From: CALBZH01 sp964538515
Lineage (GTDB): Bacteria > Desulfobacterota > Syntrophobacteria > Syntrophobacterales > Syntrophobacteraceae
Direction: 5' to 3'
Assembly: GCA_964538515.1 (NCBI GenBank)
Contig: CAZIEW010000009.1
Span: 24,139 to 88,138 of the forward strand
DNA: 64,000 bases
In this document: positions 60,398 through 64,000 of the stretch, piece by piece
Layout: every line of letters starts with the position of its first letter
Position numbering within the stretch: position 1 is the first letter of the stretch
The notes under the pieces: generated by a model
Database searches by the model: none
Told to the model about the DNA's origin: nothing
What the model saw: the letters and a program-made list of their open reading frames with translations, nothing else
Translations under genes and position numbers: made by a program

Positions 60398-62980
60398 TCA
60401 TTCCCTCACCGGTCCGTCCAGCCAGAAGCAGAGCGCTTTGCGAATCTCCCCGATCTGCTCTGGATCCGTCACTTTCTCACCGTGGTGCGTGCGAATATAG
60501 AAGACGTCAGCGACCTGATCCACCTTCGTCGTGATCTTGGCGATGTAGATCCGGACCTGCAGCTCCAGGAGGGTTCGCGTGATGGTGTACAGAAGGCCGA
60601 TTCGGTCGGTGGTAAAGACCTCGAGAATGGTGTAGCGGGCGGCGGATTCATTATCAATCAAGATCTTGCTCGGCGTCACCTGGAACAGCGGGGCCAAGCC
60701 TTCCCGGGATGCCGCGTGCGCCGCGATCCGATAATCGAGAGCGAGCTTCCCTTCGAGAAGCCGTTTCATGTCGCGCCAGACCCGGGTCCAATCCGGAGCC
60801 TCGGCCAATCCTTCCGCCAGGCGGCATTGGAAAATGAGAATCGTGATCCCGTTGTTCATGGTAAACACCTGAGCACCCACGATATTCAGATCATGGAGCG
60901 TGAGAACGCCGGCGGCACGGGACAGGAGCGCAGGCGTGTCCCAACTGACGATCGTAATCTCGATGGAGCGATCCTTCTCGATCGCCTCGGATACGAACGG
61001 ATCGGTCGTGTGCTGGAGCTGCCACTGCATCCGCAAGTGACGCGCGATGGCGCTCGGCGCCGTCGAAAACAGGTACCGCGGAGCCAGCTGGGAGAAAAAC
61101 GGCTCGATCTCATCTCTGTCCATAACATCGTTGAGCTCGCTGCTCACCTGCGACCGAATTCGGTCGATGCGCTCAGCGGTTGCCTCCTCGCTGGGCTCAC
61201 CTTTTTCGAGGAGATGGCGCACCCGCTCGTACAAAGCAAGCACAGGGGTATCCTTCCATTTCTGGAGCCCTCTGGGACCAGTGGCCGCCATGTCGGCAAA
61301 GCTCAATGCCAGGAGCAGGTCCAGCTGATCCGACGACCTCACCGCGAGGGCACAGTGGGCGAGCATTTCTTCATCGCCGAGGTCTCTCAGCGACGCACTG
61401 TCCATGAGCAGCAAGTGCTGGGCCACCAGAAACTGCACGCGGTCCGACTCTTCAGCGCTCAACCCCAGCCGCCGCGCGATGGCCGGAATCATTTCGCCTC
61501 CATGCAGCGCGTGGCTCTTTCCCGCGCTTTTCCCGATGTCATGAAGCAGGCCCGCCAGAAACAGGGAAGCGGTGTCTTCGATCGACTCCGCAATCTGGGT
61601 AAGCTCGGGCTCTTCTTCCCGAAATTCGCCAGCGAGCAGCCGCTTCATGGCGGACACGGTGCGAAGGTGATGCTCATGCACGGGGTAGAGGTGAAACGCA
61701 TCGTGCTGCATCAAACCGTGGATCTTGACCAGCTCAGGGATCAAGGAGCTGCACAGTCCCATGCTGTACATGCGACGCAAGCCGGCAAGCTCGGGGCCGT
61801 CCGCGCCCAAAAGGACGAGGAATTCCTCTTTAACCCTCAAGTCACCCGAGGCCGTGTCAAGCACGTTGCGATGATGCTGGATCCACTGGCGGGTGACATT
61901 CGAAAAACCCAGACCACGCCCCGCCGCCAAGGAAAAAAGATGGACCAGCCGATCGGGAGTCGCCGGATAACGATCGGGCTGAACGACGATTTTACCGGCA
62001 CGAGCCAACAGGCCTTCTTCCAGGGGGGTCGATTCCGTAAGCGGACCTTCCTCGCCCGAGGACCGAACCTCATCGAGCCGCTCCCAGAAATCCTGAGTGA
62101 TGCACACCACATCATGGAACAGCTGATGGACCTGCTGCATCAAGACCTCCACCGGCAGAAAACCGACACGAGCCGAATAGCCCAGCTTCGCGGCGAGCGT
62201 CGCTTGGTCGTCGAAGCTCAGGACAGCGGCCGTGGTCGGATGCAGCGACTGAAGGAGGCTGATAAAACGAGCGTAGGTTTTTTCGGCAAGCTGCAGCTTG
62301 TCCACTTCTTCCCGCGTGAGGAACCCCCGGAAGATCGCATCCTCCAGGCTGCGGATCGAAGCGGCGATCCGGCAGGCGGCCCGGATGGAGGCGATGTCCC
62401 TCAATCCCCCCGGGTTCTCTTCCAAGCTCGGTTCCAGCCAGCTCTCGGGACGATCGAGTCTTGCCTGTCGCTCCTGATTCGATGCAACCAATCGCTGCAG
62501 CAGCAGGTCCCGCTCCGTCTCGACCCAGCCGTCGAGGGCTTTGTCAAGCTGATCGACCAACGCACGGCTTCCCGATACATATCGACCTTCAAGGAGACCC
62601 AGGAAAAACCCGAAGTCTTCGCGCGACCGCTCGAGAAAATGGTCCGCGGAGCCCACCATCGACTCGATCTGCCAGCCCGACTCCGTGAGGGGGGAGACGA
62701 TTTCGTCGACATTGCCCCCCTTCCAGGCGTTGTTGTCGTCTTGCAGGAAGATCACTTGGACGACATCGTTGGGACCAGTCAGCCCACGGCCAAAGGAGCC
62801 AATGGCCAGCACGGCACCGCTGGACCGGAAATGCTCGGTATCGAGGCGGTTGGCCAGCCGGTTGTACAGGGAGATGATGGCGATCTCGAGCAGGCTGGTA
62901 TGGCGTCCCAGCATCTCCTCGCTGCTGTCCGAGAGGAGCTGATCGCGCTGCCTCTTGAGAGAATCCAGGATGGTTTGCAT
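60398..62980 (-). CDS. glnD: GlnD-type protein (PII uridylyltransferase/uridylyl-removing enzyme) with altered NTase motif
   Basis: 860 residues from ATG 62980, which has AAAGGA 9 bases upstream; the frame opens at 63076 without support. The order is nucleotidyltransferase domain, PII-uridylyltransferase helical region (NPGGLRDIASI), HD domain (LLHDIGKSAGKSHALHGGE and HLLLMDSASLRDLGDEE) and two ACT domains (about 673-790 and 790-860). The NTase motif reads GSFGRG (61-66) followed by PNDVVQ, whereas active GlnD has GYGRxELxPxSDxD; at least one metal-binding Asp is missing. The HD site looks intact. The protein may remove but not add uridylyl groups, or may sense amino acids only. Confidence 0.88.
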   Translation of the reverse strand: MQTILDSLKRQRDQLLSDSSEEMLGRHTSLLEIAIISLYNRLANRLDTEHFRSSGAVLAIGSFGRGLTGPNDVVQVIFLQDDNNAWKGGNVDEIVSPLTESGWQIESMVGSADHFLERSREDFGFFLGLLEGRYVSGSRALVDQLDKALDGWVETERDLLLQRLVASNQERQARLDRPESWLEPSLEENPGGLRDIASIRAACRIAASIRSLEDAIFRGFLTREEVDKLQLAEKTYARFISLLQSLHPTTAAVLSFDDQATLAAKLGYSARVGFLPVEVLMQQVHQLFHDVVCITQDFWERLDEVRSSGEEGPLTESTPLEEGLLARAGKIVVQPDRYPATPDRLVHLFSLAAGRGLGFSNVTRQWIQHHRNVLDTASGDLRVKEEFLVLLGADGPELAGLRRMYSMGLCSSLIPELVKIHGLMQHDAFHLYPVHEHHLRTVSAMKRLLAGEFREEEPELTQIAESIEDTASLFLAGLLHDIGKSAGKSHALHGGEMIPAIARRLGLSAEESDRVQFLVAQHLLLMDSASLRDLGDEEMLAHCALAVRSSDQLDLLLALSFADMAATGPRGLQKWKDTPVLALYERVRHLLEKGEPSEEATAERIDRIRSQVSSELNDVMDRDEIEPFFSQLAPRYLFSTAPSAIARHLRMQWQLQHTTDPFVSEAIEKDRSIEITIVSWDTPALLSRAAGVLTLHDLNIVGAQVFTMNNGITILIFQCRLAEGLAEAPDWTRVWRDMKRLLEGKLALDYRIAAHAASREGLAPLFQVTPSKILIDNESAARYTILEVFTTDRIGLLYTITRTLLELQVRIYIAKITTKVDQVADVFYIRTHHGEKVTDPEQIGEIRKALCFWLDGPVRE

Positions 62981-63290
62981 GGGGGGTATCCTTTCAGTAC
63001 AAAAATGGACTACATTCAAGCTGGTGGTGAACAATTGGATCGGCAACAGGGGAGCCTCTGCACCAGGTTTTCTCAAGATCCGTCAGTTCCCTTGTGCTCC
63101 GATTTCCTTGCATTTAGCCCGCATCGGGCGCTTAAGTCAAAGTGTTTGAGCCACTCGGGAGCCTCTCCCGTCTGCTTTCTCCGGCACCACGAGGCTTCAC
63201 ATGCTGAACATTCCTTGACCCGTTGTCTAAAAATGAGTATTCGTTGCCTGTTTTCAAGCGGACCATCAGCATTCTGAAAGGAGACCGTGT
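62981..63290. promoter_or_regulatory. Divergent glnD-hisH intergenic region
   Basis: No gene is evident in about 310 bases. For hisH, TTGACC (63215-63220) and TATTCG (63238-63243) with a 17-base spacer form a modest sigma-70 candidate, and AAAGGAG precedes the GTG start. For glnD, no good -35/-10 pair was found; the region does not contain a recognisable NtrC or sigma-54 site. Confidence 0.4.
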
Positions 63291-63926
63291 GTGATCGCCA
63301 TTCTGGACTATCGAGCCGGCAACCTGACCAGTGTCGAGCGGGCGTTGCGCTTCCTGGGCTTCGACTGCAAGGTGACCGACTCGCACGAAATCATTCGAGC
63401 GTCCGATCGGATTGTCTTTCCCGGGGTCGGGGCGGCGGGCAAGTCCATGGAGAACCTCAAGCTCCTCGGCCTGGACGTCCTTCTCAGGGAGCGTTTGGAA
63501 GCTGGCGTACCGATCCTGGGGATCTGCGTCGGACTGCAGGTGCTGTTTGACTACAGCGAAGAAAACGATACGCGGTGTCTCGGAATTCTCCCCGGGTCGG
63601 TGAAGCTTTTCCCCCGCAACATGCGCTCGGCGAACGGCGAGGCGCTTAAGATTCCCCACATGGGCTGGAACGAGGTGCGCTTTCGTGGCAGCCATCCGGT
63701 GTTTCAAGACATCCCGCCCGAGAGCGAGTTCTACTTCGTGCACAGCTATTACCCAGCACCGGCTGACCCCACGCAGGTCGTGGGAGAGGTCGACTACGGG
63801 ATCACGTTTTCCACGGCCGTCGCGCACAAGAACCTGGTCGCCATGCAGTTCCACCCTGAAAAGAGCGGTCCGCCGGGACTGCAAATCTTGAAGAATTTCT
63901 GCCAATGGGACGGCAAAGCCGTCTGA
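63291..63926 (+). CDS. hisH: Imidazole glycerol phosphate synthase, glutaminase subunit
   Basis: Class I amidotransferase partner of HisF in histidine biosynthesis. The nucleophile is C79 in GICVGLQVLF, with H188 and E190 in MQFHPEKSG, and the N-terminus reads IAILDYRAGNLTSVERAL. The start is GTG at 63291, with AAAGGAG about 9 bases upstream. The 211 residues are normal. The next 74 bases to the window edge hold no recognisable gene; other his genes would be expected just beyond. Confidence 0.95.
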   Translation: MIAILDYRAGNLTSVERALRFLGFDCKVTDSHEIIRASDRIVFPGVGAAGKSMENLKLLGLDVLLRERLEAGVPILGICVGLQVLFDYSEENDTRCLGILPGSVKLFPRNMRSANGEALKIPHMGWNEVRFRGSHPVFQDIPPESEFYFVHSYYPAPADPTQVVGEVDYGITFSTAVAHKNLVAMQFHPEKSGPPGLQILKNFCQWDGKAV

Positions 63927-64000
63927 GCGTCCGCCGCACTGATCCGTCTTCGATCCGTGTGTGCTCGTCGAGGGCCGAATTTGAAGCGGATCCTTTCAGC

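Noticed and set aside
60395..63277. 960-codon open frame on the plus strand opposite glnD
   Set aside because: Long only because the glnD coding strand avoids certain codons; no motif or ribosome-binding site supports it.
1..64000. Search for CRISPR arrays, insertion sequences, prophage or integron parts
   Set aside because: No spaced direct repeats, transposase or integrase reading frames or terminal inverted repeats were seen in the window.

Overview
The window reads as chromosomal DNA of a dissimilatory sulfate-reducing bacterium, probably of the Desulfobacterota (Syntrophobacter-like class; the taxon is inferred from gene content and G+C-rich coding sequence, not shown directly). The strongest evidence is the left end. 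On the minus strand it carries the cytoplasmic sulfate-activation and reduction module: sat, then aprB-aprA, then qmoA and the first 72 codons of qmoB, which runs off the window edge. Two tandem, AT-richer YkgJ-like cysteine-cluster genes sit between aprA and qmoA, flanked by terminator-like hairpins. The sat and qmoA promoters each carry a similar 18-bp imperfect palindrome of Rex/HcpR type, which suggests shared control.

8.3-13 kb (plus): a TrkA-type potassium channel, then a thiolase, enoyl-CoA hydratase and acyl-CoA dehydrogenase set with a near-consensus sigma-70 promoter and a strong bidirectional terminator (12999-13034). 13.2-15.2 kb (minus): rpsU (bS21), miaB and a DUF4911-type gene. 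15.3-22.6 kb (plus): an exported protein, pgsA, and three signalling genes (PAS histidine kinase, NtrC-type regulator, hybrid kinase). The two kinases share the same unusual three-helix N-terminal module. A tRNA-Val(GAC) gene with its own promoter and terminator follows.

23.1-30.2 kb (plus): the classical translation cluster thrS-infC-rpmI-rplT-pheS-pheT. infC appears to begin at a non-AUG (CUG) codon, and a promoter plus structured leader lies before rpmI. 30.2-36.0 kb (plus): a PilZ-like protein, mntP and the purine genes purL (with a PurS-like N-terminal extension), purQ and purN. 36.0-38.8 kb (minus): a receiver-TPR protein and rmuC. 38.9-45.0 kb (plus): a PfkB-family kinase, a tandem-domain SagB/nitroreductase protein, a periplasmic beta-carbonic anhydrase, an HEXXH protein, gatC and gatA.

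45.0-54.3 kb (minus): in transcription order mfd, a SurA-like isomerase, a RodZ-like protein, recO, a CcdA-like membrane thiol transporter, a TlpA-like thioredoxin and glgC, which overlaps gatA tail to tail. Then selA (plus), a sugar-nucleotide group rmlB-rmlA-manC (minus), a crotonase-family protein lacking both usual catalytic glutamates (minus), glnD with a degenerate nucleotidyltransferase motif (minus), and hisH (plus). No insertion sequence, prophage, CRISPR array or rRNA gene was recognised. Most of the window is housekeeping; the observations worth following are the YkgJ cassette and paired operators in the sulfate locus, the altered GlnD, the duplicated kinase sensor module, and the stand-alone SagB-like and HEXXH proteins.
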